Notes under the pieces: generated by a model
The model's database searches: none
Seen by the model: the letters and a program-made list of their open reading frames with translations, nothing else
Told to the model about the DNA's origin: nothing
From: Allobosea sp.
GTDB lineage: Bacteria > Pseudomonadota > Alphaproteobacteria > Rhizobiales > Beijerinckiaceae
Length of the DNA stretch: 64,000 nucleotides
Assembly: GCA_024231975.1 (NCBI GenBank)
Contig: JAAEQB010000118.1
Coordinates: forward strand, 20,084 to 84,083
Reading direction: 5' to 3'
Part shown: positions 9,522-17,982 of the stretch, in pieces
Position numbering within the stretch: position 1 is the stretch's first letter
Layout: each line of letters opens with the position of its first letter
Made by a program: the position numbers and the translations under genes

Positions 9522-10172
9522 GTGCCGCGATACTCGACGCTTCTGACGCTGTTCGCCGCGATTTCGGCCTGGCTCGGCTTTGCCTTGCCGGCGCTGGCGC
9601 ATCCGCACGTCTTCGTGACCTCGCGTACCGAAATCCTTTATGACGCCAGCGGCGCGGTGAAGGCGCTGCGCCATCGTTGGAGCTTCGACGAGGCTTATTC
9701 GGCCTATATGGTCCAGGGCCTCGACAAGAACGGCGACGGCAAGATCACTCCGGACGAATTGACCGAGCTCGCCAAGGTCAACATGGAATCGCTGCCCGAT
9801 GTCGGCTTCTTCACCATCGCCAAGGCGAACGGCAAGGTGCAGGAGTTCGGCACGCCGAGCGAGGCCTCGCTCGCCTACGAGAACAAGATCCTGACGCTGA
9901 CCTATACGCTGCCGTTGAAGACACCGGCCACGGCCAATCGCTCCTTCGGCATCGAGGTCGGCGATCCCACCTATTTCGTCGCCTTCGAGATCGGCGAGGA
10001 GGCAGATGCGGTGGCGGCGCGCGATGCGCCCAAGGGCTGCATCGTTCGGATCATGCGCCCGCCCAAGCTCGACGCGGCGACGCAGCAGCGCCTGGCGCAG
10101 GAAGACATCACCGCGACTCCTGACATGAGCGCCTATCAGGTCACCACGCGGGCGCTGGTGGCATGTCCCTGA
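9522..10172 (+). CDS. DUF1007 periplasmic protein, ZevA-like, with an EF-hand loop
   Basis: A 216-residue exported protein starting at GTG (ribosome site GAGGAAA). Residues 1-26 form a signal peptide ending in LPALA, so the mature protein would begin at or near HPHVFV, the usual histidine-bearing start of DUF1007. Residues 68-79 read DKNGDGKITPDE, a complete EF-hand calcium loop, unexpected unless the family commonly carries it. The protein overlaps the following NicO-type transporter by 10 bases. DUF1007 plus a NicO-like membrane protein is the arrangement of the Haemophilus zinc uptake pair ZevAB; the metal here is not known. Confidence 0.8.
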   Translation: MPRYSTLLTLFAAISAWLGFALPALAHPHVFVTSRTEILYDASGAVKALRHRWSFDEAYSAYMVQGLDKNGDGKITPDELTELAKVNMESLPDVGFFTIAKANGKVQEFGTPSEASLAYENKILTLTYTLPLKTPATANRSFGIEVGDPTYFVAFEIGEEADAVAARDAPKGCIVRIMRPPKLDAATQQRLAQEDITATPDMSAYQVTTRALVACP

Positions 10173-11179
10173 GCGCGCCCGCCGCGTCGGGCCTGCCGCT
10201 CTGGCCGCGCCGGCTGCTCGTCGCGCTGCTGGCGCTGGCTCTGGTCGCCGGTGCGCTCGGGCTGATCGCCTGGCTGACCAGCCTCTATTTCCCGCCGCCG
10301 CCTCCGCCGCCGCGCAACCCGTTCGGCACGGCGCTGCCGCGCGAGGCGCTGCCGGCGACGACCGGTATCGGCGCAGTCATTCTCGCCTGGCAGTCGAGCT
10401 TCTACCGCGAGCTGACGGCGACGCTGAAGGCGATCGCGCAATCGCCGGCGGCATTGCCCGGCCTGCTCGGGCTCGCCTTCGCCTATGGCGTCTTCCATGC
10501 CGCCGGGCCCGGCCATGGCAAGGCGGTGATCTCCGGTTACATCGTCGCCGACAACCGCAGCCTGAAGCGCGGATTGGCGCTCTCCTTCGCGGCGGCGCTG
10601 GTGCAGGCGCTGGTGGCGATCGGGCTGGTCGGCGCGCTGACGCTGGCGCTGAACGCGACGGCCAAGACCATGGCTTCGACCACCTGGGTGATCGAGCAGG
10701 GCAGCTTCGCATTGGTCGCGCTGGTCGGGCTCTATGTGCTCTGGCGCAAGGCAGGGAATCTCGTTGCGCTCGGCGGCGGTGCGGCGCATGACGCCGCAAG
10801 CTGCGACCATGTCCATATGCCCGGCGCCGAGGAGGTCTCGCGCCTGCGCTCATTCCGCGAGATGGCCGGTATCGTGCTGGCGGCGGGCCTGCGTCCCTGT
10901 GCCGGGGCGCTGATCATCCTCGTCTTCGCCAATGCGCAGGGCCTGCTCTGGGCCGGCATCGCCGCGACCTTCGCCATGGCGCTTGGCACGGCGCTGACCA
11001 CCGGTGCGCTGGCGGCGCTGGCGGTGTTCTTCAAATTCGCGGCGTTACGCTTCGCCGGCGGCGGTTCGCTGAAAGGAGCCCGGATCATCGCCGGGCTCGA
11101 AGTGCTCGCGGCCGCCTTCGTCGCGGTGCTGGGCGCGGCGCTGTTCTTCGGCTTGTGGGCGGCCGGGCAGGGGAGTTGA
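10163..11179 (+). CDS. NicO/RcnA-superfamily metal transporter, ZevB-like
   Basis: A 338-residue inner-membrane protein with about six to seven hydrophobic segments. The hallmark is HAAGPGHGK (around residues 112-120), with a second conserved block GLRPCAGALIILVFA. A PPPPPPP run (residues 50-56) follows the first membrane segment in the periplasmic loop. The histidine-rich loop of RcnA is reduced to a short CDHVHM. The ATG at 10163 overlaps the end of the DUF1007 gene, so translational coupling is likely. The family moves nickel, cobalt or zinc; pairing with DUF1007 points to a ZevAB-like uptake role by inference. Confidence 0.87.
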   Translation: MSLSAPAASGLPLWPRRLLVALLALALVAGALGLIAWLTSLYFPPPPPPPRNPFGTALPREALPATTGIGAVILAWQSSFYRELTATLKAIAQSPAALPGLLGLAFAYGVFHAAGPGHGKAVISGYIVADNRSLKRGLALSFAAALVQALVAIGLVGALTLALNATAKTMASTTWVIEQGSFALVALVGLYVLWRKAGNLVALGGGAAHDAASCDHVHMPGAEEVSRLRSFREMAGIVLAAGLRPCAGALIILVFANAQGLLWAGIAATFAMALGTALTTGALAALAVFFKFAALRFAGGGSLKGARIIAGLEVLAAAFVAVLGAALFFGLWAAGQGS

Positions 11180-11259
11180 GCTTCTCTTGGCCTTTGCAGC
11201 TCCTCGGCAAGGTCCGAGTTACGCCTCGTCCCTGCCTGAAAGGAGCGGAGATCCCGCAC

Positions 11260-11958
11260 TCACCAATCGATCGGCTCCTCCCCCTTCGCCTTCAGCCAGT
11301 CATTCGCCTGGCTGAACGGCTTCGAGCCGAAGAAGCCGCGCCGCGCTGACAGCGGTGAAGGATGGGCGCTGGCGATGACGAGATGCCTGCTCTCGTCGAT
11401 CAGGGCGCGCTTGGCCTGCGCCGGTAATCCCCAAAGCATGAACACGACATGCGGCCGCCGCTGCGAGACGGCAGCGAGGATCGCGTCCGTCACCGCCCGC
11501 CAGCCGAGCTTGAGATGCGAGCCGGCCTGCGTCGCGCCCTCGCGCACCGTCAGCGCGGTGTTGAGAAGCAGCACACCCTGCTTCGCCCAGTCGGAGAGAT
11601 CGCCCCTGGCGGGCGCGGCGAGGCCAAGGTCCTCGGCCCGCTCCTTGTAGATATTGACCAGCGAGCGCGGCAGCGGCGTTGGCCCGACATAAGAGAAGGC
11701 GAGCCCGTTGGCATGGCCGGGCGTCGGATATGGGTCCTGGCCGAGGATGACGACACGCACCTGGTCGAGCGGCGTCAAGGCGAGCGCCGCCAGGAAGCGC
11801 TCCGGTGACGGAGCGACGACATGACCGGCAGCGCGCTCGGCATCGACGGCGGCGCAGGCACGTGCCACCGTCCCGTCGCGGAAGATGGACAGATCGCGCC
11901 AGGAAGCGGAAGCGGGCGCGACCAGGAAGGCGTCGAGCGCCGTGCTGAAACCGCTCAC
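11260..11958 (-). CDS. ung: Uracil-DNA glycosylase, family 1
   Basis: A 232-residue DNA repair enzyme that removes uracil from DNA. Motif A is GQDPYPTPGHANGLAFSY with the catalytic aspartate, motif B is HPSPLSARRGFF with the catalytic histidine, and LLLNTALTVREG lies between. The start is GTG at 11958, forming a GTGA overlap with the stop codon of the upstream 5'-nucleotidase, so translation is probably coupled. The reading frame stays open far upstream through the nucleotidase gene, but that stretch is an out-of-frame shadow. Length is normal for Ung. Confidence 0.93.
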   Translation of the reverse strand: MSGFSTALDAFLVAPASASWRDLSIFRDGTVARACAAVDAERAAGHVVAPSPERFLAALALTPLDQVRVVILGQDPYPTPGHANGLAFSYVGPTPLPRSLVNIYKERAEDLGLAAPARGDLSDWAKQGVLLLNTALTVREGATQAGSHLKLGWRAVTDAILAAVSQRRPHVVFMLWGLPAQAKRALIDESRHLVIASAHPSPLSARRGFFGSKPFSQANDWLKAKGEEPIDW

Positions 11959-13475
11959 TTCAGCACGGCCCGCCCCTCGACCTTGGCCTCGACCATGCCG
12001 AGGCGGCGGATATAGACCATCACCTCGTTCGCCATCAGCTTGCCGTCGGTCAGGCCGATCAGCGTCTTGCCGCGGCCAAGCGCGGTGTAGCCGTCGCCGC
12101 CGGTCAGCATGAAATTGTTGGTGGCGACAGTGTACTTGCCGGCCGGATCGATCTCCTTGCCGTCGACCTTGACGGAGGTGACGCGCGAGCCCTGCGGCTG
12201 CTTGAGGTCGGCCTCGAAGGTGAGGCCCGACACCACCGGGAAGCGGCCGGAGCCCTGCGGCGCATCGCGCAGGCCGTTCTCGATCGCGTCCTTCACATCC
12301 TTGCCGGTGATCTCGACCATGGAGGTCGCATTGCCGAAGGGCAGTTCGCTCAGAACGTCGCGCCGGGTCAGCTTGTGGCCGACGGGGTATTGCTTGTTGG
12401 CGCGGATGCCGCCGGCATTGGTGATGGCGAGCTGCGCGCCCGTCGCCGCCTTGATCGCGTCGGCGATGAGGTTGCCGATCGCTGTCTCCTGGGTGCGGAT
12501 CATGGCCGTGCGGGAATCGAGCGGGGCGGCCAGCGTCCCGATCTCGATATCGAGCTCCTTCGACAGCTCGGTCTCGTAGCCCTTGACGATGGCGGCGACC
12601 TCGGGGTCGGGCGTCGCGGCACGGCTGTCGTTGACGCGGAAGGTCGGCGTCCACTCGACCTTGCGATTGGCACCCTCGCCCGAAGCCTTGGCCGCGATGT
12701 CGATCGCGGTAACGTAATTGCCCTCTTCGTTCGACTCGACCATCACCACCTTGCCGTCATAGGCGATGGCGAGGTCATGGTCGTGGCCGGTGAGCACGAT
12801 GTCGACCACGCGCGAGCGCACGATCTCGTAGTCCATCGCCCGGTCGGCATGCACCACCGCGACGAGGATGTCGGCGCCCTCCCCCTTCAGCTTGCGCGCT
12901 TCGCGCCGCAGCGCCTCCATGGTCGAGGAGAATTTCAGGTCGCCGGGATTGGAGAGCTGCGGCGTCGGGTCGAAGGTCGTGCCGATGACGCCGACCTTGA
13001 TGCCGCCGAGCTCGAAGATCTGCGAGTCCTTGTGGCCCGGCAGCGGATTGCCGGCGGCATCGCGCAGATTGGCCGCGAAGGTCGGGTAGGTCTGGGCGGC
13101 GGCGAGCTTGAGATAATTCTCCTTGCCGAAGTCGAACTCGTGATTGCCGGGCACGAAGACGTCGATGCCCATCTTGTTCTGCATCGCGACGATATGGGCG
13201 CCCTGGTCGAAGCCCGACATCAGCGAGGGCGAGTAGCAGTCGCCGGCATGGCAGAACAGCACCGGCACGCCGCGCGCGCGCTCGGCCTTGGCGATGCCAG
13301 CGGCCCGGGCGAAGCCGCCTTTGCCCTTGTCGTCGCTCATCTTGTAGATGTCGTTGACCAGCAGCAGCGTGAAGCTCGCCGGCGGCGTCTGCGCCTTCGC
13401 GACCGGCGCGGTGGCGGCAAGGGCTGCGGGAGCGCCGAGAACGCGAAACGCGTGGCGGCGGGTCATCTTGGTCAT
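11955..13475 (-). CDS. Exported bifunctional metallophosphatase/5'-nucleotidase (UshA-like)
   Basis: A 506-residue periplasmic phosphoesterase. The chosen ATG at 13475 follows AGGGG and gives a twin-arginine-like signal: MTKMTRRHAFRVLG, then a hydrophobic stretch ending AKA. The metallophosphatase domain carries GNHEFDFG and VLTGHDHD metal-binding motifs, although the first motif reads VNDIYKM where NDxHG is usual. The C-terminal substrate-binding domain has NLIADAIKAATGAQLAITNAG. Such enzymes hydrolyse nucleotides outside the cytoplasm. It is coupled to ung by a four-base overlap. A TTG in-frame start at 13508 is less likely. Confidence 0.88.
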   Translation of the reverse strand: MTKMTRRHAFRVLGAPAALAATAPVAKAQTPPASFTLLLVNDIYKMSDDKGKGGFARAAGIAKAERARGVPVLFCHAGDCYSPSLMSGFDQGAHIVAMQNKMGIDVFVPGNHEFDFGKENYLKLAAAQTYPTFAANLRDAAGNPLPGHKDSQIFELGGIKVGVIGTTFDPTPQLSNPGDLKFSSTMEALRREARKLKGEGADILVAVVHADRAMDYEIVRSRVVDIVLTGHDHDLAIAYDGKVVMVESNEEGNYVTAIDIAAKASGEGANRKVEWTPTFRVNDSRAATPDPEVAAIVKGYETELSKELDIEIGTLAAPLDSRTAMIRTQETAIGNLIADAIKAATGAQLAITNAGGIRANKQYPVGHKLTRRDVLSELPFGNATSMVEITGKDVKDAIENGLRDAPQGSGRFPVVSGLTFEADLKQPQGSRVTSVKVDGKEIDPAGKYTVATNNFMLTGGDGYTALGRGKTLIGLTDGKLMANEVMVYIRRLGMVEAKVEGRAVLK

Positions 13476-13628
13476 CGGCGCGAACCCCTGCGGTTTTGAT
13501 TTCGACAAAGACTAGCAAGAGCCTAGCCGGCTTGCGAGACCCCTGCTTCCGCAGTGTCGCACCCCGTACGGCCCGACTGGACGAAAACCGTAACTCGTCT
13601 AAATCACAGCCGAACGAAAGCGGATGTG

Positions 13629-14666
13629 ATGAACCTCAAGCCGAGTTTGCCGCCCGACCACGCCACCATCAAAAGCGGCCGCATCGGCGTGCTCTTGATG
13701 AATCTCGGCACGCCCGAGGGCACGAGCTACAAGCCGATGCGGGCCTATCTCAAGGAATTCCTCTCCGACCGCCGCGTCATCGAGGAACCGCGCTGGAAAT
13801 GGTGGCCGATCCTCAACCTGATCATCCTGTCGACGCGCCCCGGCCGCAAAGGCAAGGACTACGCGACGATCTGGAACAAGGAGCGCAATGAAGGCCCGCT
13901 CAAGACGATCACGCGCGCGCAGACCGAGAAGCTCGCCGAGCGGCTGGCGGGCGATACCGATGGCCGCATCACCGTCGACTGGGCGATGCGCTACGGCCTG
14001 CCGGATGTGAAGAGCCGCCTGAAGGCGCTGCTCGCGGAAGGCTGCGACCGCATCCTCCTGGTGCCGCTCTATCCGCAATATGCCGCACCGACCTCGGCGA
14101 CCGCCTGCGACCAGGCCTTCCGCGCCCTGATGGAGATGCGCTGGCAGCCGACAGTGCGGGTCGCCCATCCCTATTATGCCGACCCCACCTATATCGACGC
14201 GCTCGCCGCCTCGATCCGAGCCTCGCTCGGCAAGCTCTCCTTCGAGCCCGAGGTGATCCTCTGCTCGCTGCACGGCATGCCGAAAGAATACCTACTCAAG
14301 GGCGATCCGTATTACTGCCAGTGCGCCGTCACCGCCCGGCTGCTGCGCGACAAGCTCGGCCTCTCGGAGGAGCGCTTCCGCCTGACCTTCCAGTCGCGCT
14401 TCGGGCCGGACGAGTGGCTGCAGCCCTATACCGACGAAACCGTGAAGGCGCTGGCGCAAGGCGGCACCAAGTCGCTGGCGATCGTCGCGCCCGGCTTCTC
14501 GGCCGATTGCCTGGAGACGTTGGAGGAACTCGACGGCGAGAACCGCGAGATCTTCCTGCACAATGGCGGCAAGGACTTCGCCTATCTGCCCTGCCTCAAC
14601 GATTCCGAGGAGGGCATGCAGGTGATCGAGGCGGTGGTGCGCCGGGAGCTGATGGGCTGGGTGTGA
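13629..14666 (+). CDS. hemH: Ferrochelatase
   Basis: A 345-residue ferrochelatase that inserts Fe(II) into protoporphyrin IX, the last step of protohaem synthesis. Visible blocks are VLLMNLGTPEG at the N terminus, a central LVPLYPQYAAPTSA, CSLHGMPKEYLLKGDPYYCQC with the metal-handling histidine (the usual form is SAHGLP), FQSRFGPDEWLQPYT, and the C-terminal PGFSADCLETLEEL. The start at 13629 was chosen because the protein aligns from here with normal ferrochelatases; 25 further in-frame upstream codons look non-conserved. It is convergent with the hydrolase gene, only 9 bases apart. Confidence 0.93.
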   Translation: MNLKPSLPPDHATIKSGRIGVLLMNLGTPEGTSYKPMRAYLKEFLSDRRVIEEPRWKWWPILNLIILSTRPGRKGKDYATIWNKERNEGPLKTITRAQTEKLAERLAGDTDGRITVDWAMRYGLPDVKSRLKALLAEGCDRILLVPLYPQYAAPTSATACDQAFRALMEMRWQPTVRVAHPYYADPTYIDALAASIRASLGKLSFEPEVILCSLHGMPKEYLLKGDPYYCQCAVTARLLRDKLGLSEERFRLTFQSRFGPDEWLQPYTDETVKALAQGGTKSLAIVAPGFSADCLETLEELDGENREIFLHNGGKDFAYLPCLNDSEEGMQVIEAVVRRELMGWV

Positions 14667-14675
14667 GGTAGGGCG

Positions 14676-15575
14676 CTATCCCACCACGAAGCGCGTCACG
14701 CTCTCCACCACCTGCTTCGCCTGCAGGATGCGCCGGTGGCCGAGCCCGCTGGTCTCCTGCAGCGTCACGAACGGCCCGGCCGCCGCCAGCGCCTGCGCGT
14801 GGTGGAAGTCCAGCTCGCGATCCTGCCGGTCATGGATCACCAGGGTCGGCAGGCCGATCGCCTCCAATTGATCGCCGCCCTCGAAGGCCTCGACCGGATT
14901 GCCGGCGACACTGTGGATACGGCGCTCCAGCGCCGCCTGGCCGCGGCGCCCCAGCCCGATCGTCGCACCGAAATTGCGGGTGATCGTCGTCACCGAGGAC
15001 GGTGCCGCGACCAGAGCGAGCCGGTTCGCCTTGACCCGCGGCTGGCCCGGCACGCTGCGGGCAAGGCCCGCCAATGTGATCGCCCCGCCGAAGGAGTGCG
15101 CCACGATTGCATGCACCGGCGCGAAGACGCGCGTCACGGCGGCGAGCGCTGCGACGCCGAGCGGAATGTTGAGCTCGGCCCCGGTCGAAGCACCATGCGC
15201 CGGCATGTCGAAGGCGACGACGCGAAAACCCTGCGCCAGCAAGGGCTGCACGAAAGCGGTCATGAACGCCGCCTCGCTGTTCCAGCCATGCAGCAGGATC
15301 ACCGTCGGTGCCGGAGCATCGCCATCTTGCAAGCGAGGCTCAGGTTCGAACAGATAGGTGCTGACCGTCCCGCACGGGTAGGACACCGCCTGCCTGATCG
15401 CCGGCTCCAGCCGGGAACGGGCGGCGACGATCGCCTTGCCGGTCCGGCTCTGTGGTCCCGGCGGGCGCGGCGGGGTACAGAAGAGCTTGAAGGCGGCGCG
15501 CCCGGCCGTATGCGGGGCGATAAAACTGCCGATGCGGACGAGAGGACGAATGACGCGAAGCGCTGTGCCGGGCAT
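14676..15575 (-). CDS. Alpha/beta hydrolase
   Basis: A 299-residue alpha/beta-fold hydrolase of unknown substrate. The oxyanion region reads ILLHGWNSEAAFM, the nucleophile elbow is AHSFGGAI (serine as nucleophile), and the acid and histidine parts are VIHDRQDRELDFHHA and SGLGHRRIL. The ATG at 15575 has AAGG nine bases upstream. It is divergent from the MarR gene, with two perfect inverted repeats between them, so MarR control is likely. Esters of fatty or aromatic acids are common substrates of MarR-controlled hydrolases, but that is inference. Confidence 0.85.
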   Translation of the reverse strand: MPGTALRVIRPLVRIGSFIAPHTAGRAAFKLFCTPPRPPGPQSRTGKAIVAARSRLEPAIRQAVSYPCGTVSTYLFEPEPRLQDGDAPAPTVILLHGWNSEAAFMTAFVQPLLAQGFRVVAFDMPAHGASTGAELNIPLGVAALAAVTRVFAPVHAIVAHSFGGAITLAGLARSVPGQPRVKANRLALVAAPSSVTTITRNFGATIGLGRRGQAALERRIHSVAGNPVEAFEGGDQLEAIGLPTLVIHDRQDRELDFHHAQALAAAGPFVTLQETSGLGHRRILQAKQVVESVTRFVVG

Positions 15576-15592
15576 GATCGGAAACCTTGTTC

Positions 15593-15626
15593 GTTCAGCC
15601 TTGAACAATTATGTTCAGCAATGAAC
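15593..15626. promoter_or_regulatory. Two GTTCA-N4-TGAAC operators for the MarR regulator
   Basis: GTTCAGCCTTGAAC (15593-15606) and GTTCAGCAATGAAC (15613-15626) are both perfect inverted repeats with 5-base arms, exactly 20 bases apart, two helical turns. They fill the divergent region, and the second overlaps the likely start codon of the MarR gene. Confidence 0.7.
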
Positions 15627-16187
15627 AAAATGCAAGAGCCGATTTCCGCAACCGAGGCTGAGGGCTGGAGCACCGCGCGGCTGCCCTGGGATCTGCCGCG
15701 TTTCAAGAACTGGCTCGCGGTGGCGCGCATGCACCAGCTCTGGAAGAAGGTCTTCTCCGAGGCGCTGGCGCCGCTCGGCATCCAGCTCGCGCATTACGAC
15801 GTGCTCGCCAACGTCTTCCGCACGCCCGGCCTGACCCAGCAGCAGCTCGCCGAGAAGCTTCTGGTCGGCCGCAGCGCCATGAGCATGCTCCTGCCCGAGC
15901 TTGAGCGGCGCGGCCTGATCGAGCGTCGCAACGACGAGGCCGACCGGCGCGTGCGCCGGCTCTGGCTGACGCAGGACGGCGAGGTCCTGACCCGCAAGGC
16001 GCTGGCGATCCACGCCGCCCGGATCGAGGCGATGATGGGCGTGCTCAGCGACGAGGAGTGCAACGCCGTCGGTACGATGATGTGGCGGGTCGTCGGCTAT
16101 CTCGAAGGCAAGCCACCCCGCGAGCTGTCATCAGACGCTCGCAAAGGCACGCTTGAACCGAACGCCCCGACTGGGCCGGAGAGCTGA
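15621..16187 (+). CDS. MarR-family transcriptional regulator
   Basis: A 188-residue winged helix-turn-helix repressor. The HTH reads LTQQQLAEKLLVGRSAMSMLLPELERRGLIERR, followed by the wing NDEADRRVRRLWLT, typical of MarR. The start is ATG at 15621 or ATG at 15630; no Shine-Dalgarno sequence is visible before either, so translation may be leaderless. The first start lies inside an operator half-site, which suggests tight autoregulation. The stop codon is one base from the ATG of the SPFH gene, so the regulator may be co-transcribed with SPFH/NfeD. The ligand is unknown. Confidence 0.9.
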   Translation: MNKMQEPISATEAEGWSTARLPWDLPRFKNWLAVARMHQLWKKVFSEALAPLGIQLAHYDVLANVFRTPGLTQQQLAEKLLVGRSAMSMLLPELERRGLIERRNDEADRRVRRLWLTQDGEVLTRKALAIHAARIEAMMGVLSDEECNAVGTMMWRVVGYLEGKPPRELSSDARKGTLEPNAPTGPES

Positions 16188-16188
16188 G

Positions 16189-17166
16189 ATGAATCCTACT
16201 GGCTTCGACATCGTCGTCGTCGCGCTGGTCGCGCTGGTGATCCTGACGATCGCGCTCGGGGTGCGCACCATCCCGCAGGGCTACAATTACACGGTCGAGC
16301 GTTTCGGCCGCTATTCGCGCACGCTGGGAGCGGGCCTCGGGCTGATCGTGCCCTATATCGAGCGCATCGGCCACAAGGTGAATGTGATGGAGCAGGTGCT
16401 CGACATTCCCTCGCAGGAAGCGATCACCAAGGACAATGCCGGCGTGCGCATCGACGCCGCCGCCTTCTACCAGGTGCTCGACGCCGCCAGGGCCTGCTAC
16501 GAGGTCTCCCATCTCGCCCAGGCGCTGATGGTCCTGACCATGACCAATATCCGCACCGTGGTCGGCTCGATGGACCTCGACCAGCTGCTCTCGCATCGCG
16601 ACGAGATCAACGAGCGGCTGCTGCGGGTCATGGACGCCGCGGCCTCGCCCTGGGGCGTCAAGGTCACCCGTATCGAGATCCGGGACATCCTGCCGCCGGC
16701 CGACATCGCCGGCGCGATGAACCGGCAGATGAAGGCCGAGCGCGAGAAGCGCGCCGCCGTGCTCGAGGCCGAAGGCCAGCGCCAGGCCGAGATCCTGAAG
16801 GCCGAGGGTCAGAAGCAGTCGCAGATCCTCGCCGCCGAGGGCCGCAAGGAAGCGGCGCTGCGCGACGCCGAGGCGCGCGAGCGTCTGGCCCAGGCCGAAG
16901 CCAATGCGACCGCCATGGTCAGCGAGGCGATCAGCCGCGGCGACATCCAGGCCGCGAACTTCCTGATCGCCGAACGCTACACCGAGGCGCTGAAAGCGAT
17001 GGCGAGCGCCCATAACAGCAAGGTGGTGATCGTCCCGATCGAGGCTGCGGCGCTGGCCGGCACCGTCGGCGGCATCGCTCAGCTGACCAAGGCCGTGTTC
17101 GGCGAGGATGCCGCGGCGAGCCGGCGCGCGGGCTCCGTGCCGACGGCCGGCCGCACGGAGGGCTGA
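16189..17166 (+). CDS. SPFH/band 7 (stomatin-like) membrane protein, QmcA type
   Basis: A 325-residue membrane-anchored scaffold protein. Residues 5-25 form one N-terminal transmembrane helix; the SPFH domain starts with VRTIPQGYNYTVERFGRY, and a charged coiled coil rich in E, A, K and R (about 185-250, with repeated AEGQ blocks) follows. Such proteins form large ring oligomers in the inner membrane and affect membrane microdomains or protein turnover. It stands two bases before the NfeD gene, the standard partner of this family, as in the E. coli qmcA-ybbJ pair. Confidence 0.9.
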   Translation: MNPTGFDIVVVALVALVILTIALGVRTIPQGYNYTVERFGRYSRTLGAGLGLIVPYIERIGHKVNVMEQVLDIPSQEAITKDNAGVRIDAAAFYQVLDAARACYEVSHLAQALMVLTMTNIRTVVGSMDLDQLLSHRDEINERLLRVMDAAASPWGVKVTRIEIRDILPPADIAGAMNRQMKAEREKRAAVLEAEGQRQAEILKAEGQKQSQILAAEGRKEAALRDAEARERLAQAEANATAMVSEAISRGDIQAANFLIAERYTEALKAMASAHNSKVVIVPIEAAALAGTVGGIAQLTKAVFGEDAAASRRAGSVPTAGRTEG

Positions 17167-17168
17167 GC

Positions 17169-17615
17169 ATGCTCGACTGGTTCGCCTCCTTCGGCGGCTG
17201 GGGCTGGATCGTGATCGGGCTCGTCCTGGTCGGCGGCGAGATGCTGGCGCCGGGAGTCTTCCTGCTCTGGCTCGGGCTTGCCGCGCTATTGACCGGCGCC
17301 GTCGTCGGGCTGACCGGCCTCGCCTGGCAGGGCGCCTGGCTGGTCTTCGCGGGGCTCGCCGTCGCCTGCGTCCTCATCGGCCGCGCCGTCTCGCGCCACC
17401 GCAGCGAGGAGCCGGACATCGCGATGGGCCTGAACGATCGCGGCCGCCAGCTGATCGGCAAGGTCTTCAAGCTGGAGGCGACGATGACCGGTGGGGAAGG
17501 CCGCATCCGCGTCGGCGATTCCTCCTGGCGCGTCACCGGCCCGGAACTGCTCGCCGGCACCGAGATCCGCGTCGTGCGGGTCGACGGCGCGACGCTGGTG
17601 GTCGAGAAGGCCTGA
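17169..17615 (+). CDS. NfeD-family membrane protein (YbbJ-like)
   Basis: A 148-residue partner of the preceding SPFH protein. The N-terminal half has two to three hydrophobic helices (WIVIGLVLVGGEMLAPGVFLLW and the segment after it), and the C-terminal part is a small OB-fold domain with GRIRVGDSSWRVTGPEL. This is the short NfeD1b-type form without the serine protease domain. NfeD proteins are thought to help assemble or regulate their SPFH partner; the exact role is not settled. Confidence 0.9.
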   Translation: MLDWFASFGGWGWIVIGLVLVGGEMLAPGVFLLWLGLAALLTGAVVGLTGLAWQGAWLVFAGLAVACVLIGRAVSRHRSEEPDIAMGLNDRGRQLIGKVFKLEATMTGGEGRIRVGDSSWRVTGPELLAGTEIRVVRVDGATLVVEKA

Positions 17616-17771
17616 TTTTCGCCTTCCGCGTATTTTCCGCAAACCCCGCTGAAGGGCTTAACGGGCCGTTCACGCCGGCCATCGTCGTTCGTGGACCGTA
17701 CCCGCCGGTTCCGTCATGACGGGCGCAGCGCCGCCCGATATCGGATCGCAGGCCGCGCGGAGGACACCGTC

Positions 17772-17864
17772 ATGAGCATTGCGCACGGTCCGATCGACCT
17801 CGCCCTCGCCGCCTTGCTGTCGCTCCTGCTGGCGGCGATTGCGCTGAGCAGCGCCATCGCCTGA
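17772..17864 (+). CDS. Tiny membrane peptide resembling the next gene's signal sequence
   Basis: A 30-residue open frame with a good ribosome site (GCGGAGG about 8 bases before the ATG). It encodes a hydrophobic peptide: MSIAHGPIDLALAALLSLLL followed by ten more small residues. Its HGPID-x-x-LAA-x-LSLL core matches the signal peptide of the L,D-transpeptidase 200 bases downstream (HGPIDFTLAAALSLL), and the DNA is similar as well. It may be a duplicated signal segment that survives as a small membrane peptide, or a leader. No known function. Confidence 0.5.
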   Translation: MSIAHGPIDLALAALLSLLLAAIALSSAIA

Positions 17865-17878
17865 GGCGGGTTAAGCCC

Positions 17879-17919
17879 GGATTCATGCTGAATCCAGGGT
17901 TCACCATGCTGCTGAACCC
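17879..17919 (+). repeat. Two tandem small hairpins upstream of the L,D-transpeptidase
   Basis: GGATTC-N5-GAATCC (17879-17895) and GGGTTCA-N9-TGAACCC (17897-17919) are perfect inverted repeats back to back. They lie between the tiny peptide and the transpeptidase gene and could end the first transcript or control the second. Confidence 0.45.
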
Positions 17920-17982
17920 TCGATTCACCGGCGGTCAGCCCAAATCCGCTCCCGGAACATTCCGTTTCTCAGGGAGAAGGCC

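Noticed and set aside
10310..10330. Run of proline codons in the ZevB-like gene as a repeat element
   Set aside because: A simple proline run in a periplasmic loop of a real gene; not a DNA repeat.
11959..12654. Extension of the uracil-DNA glycosylase frame upstream
   Set aside because: It runs through the 5'-nucleotidase gene out of frame; GTG at 11958 overlapping the nucleotidase stop is the natural start.
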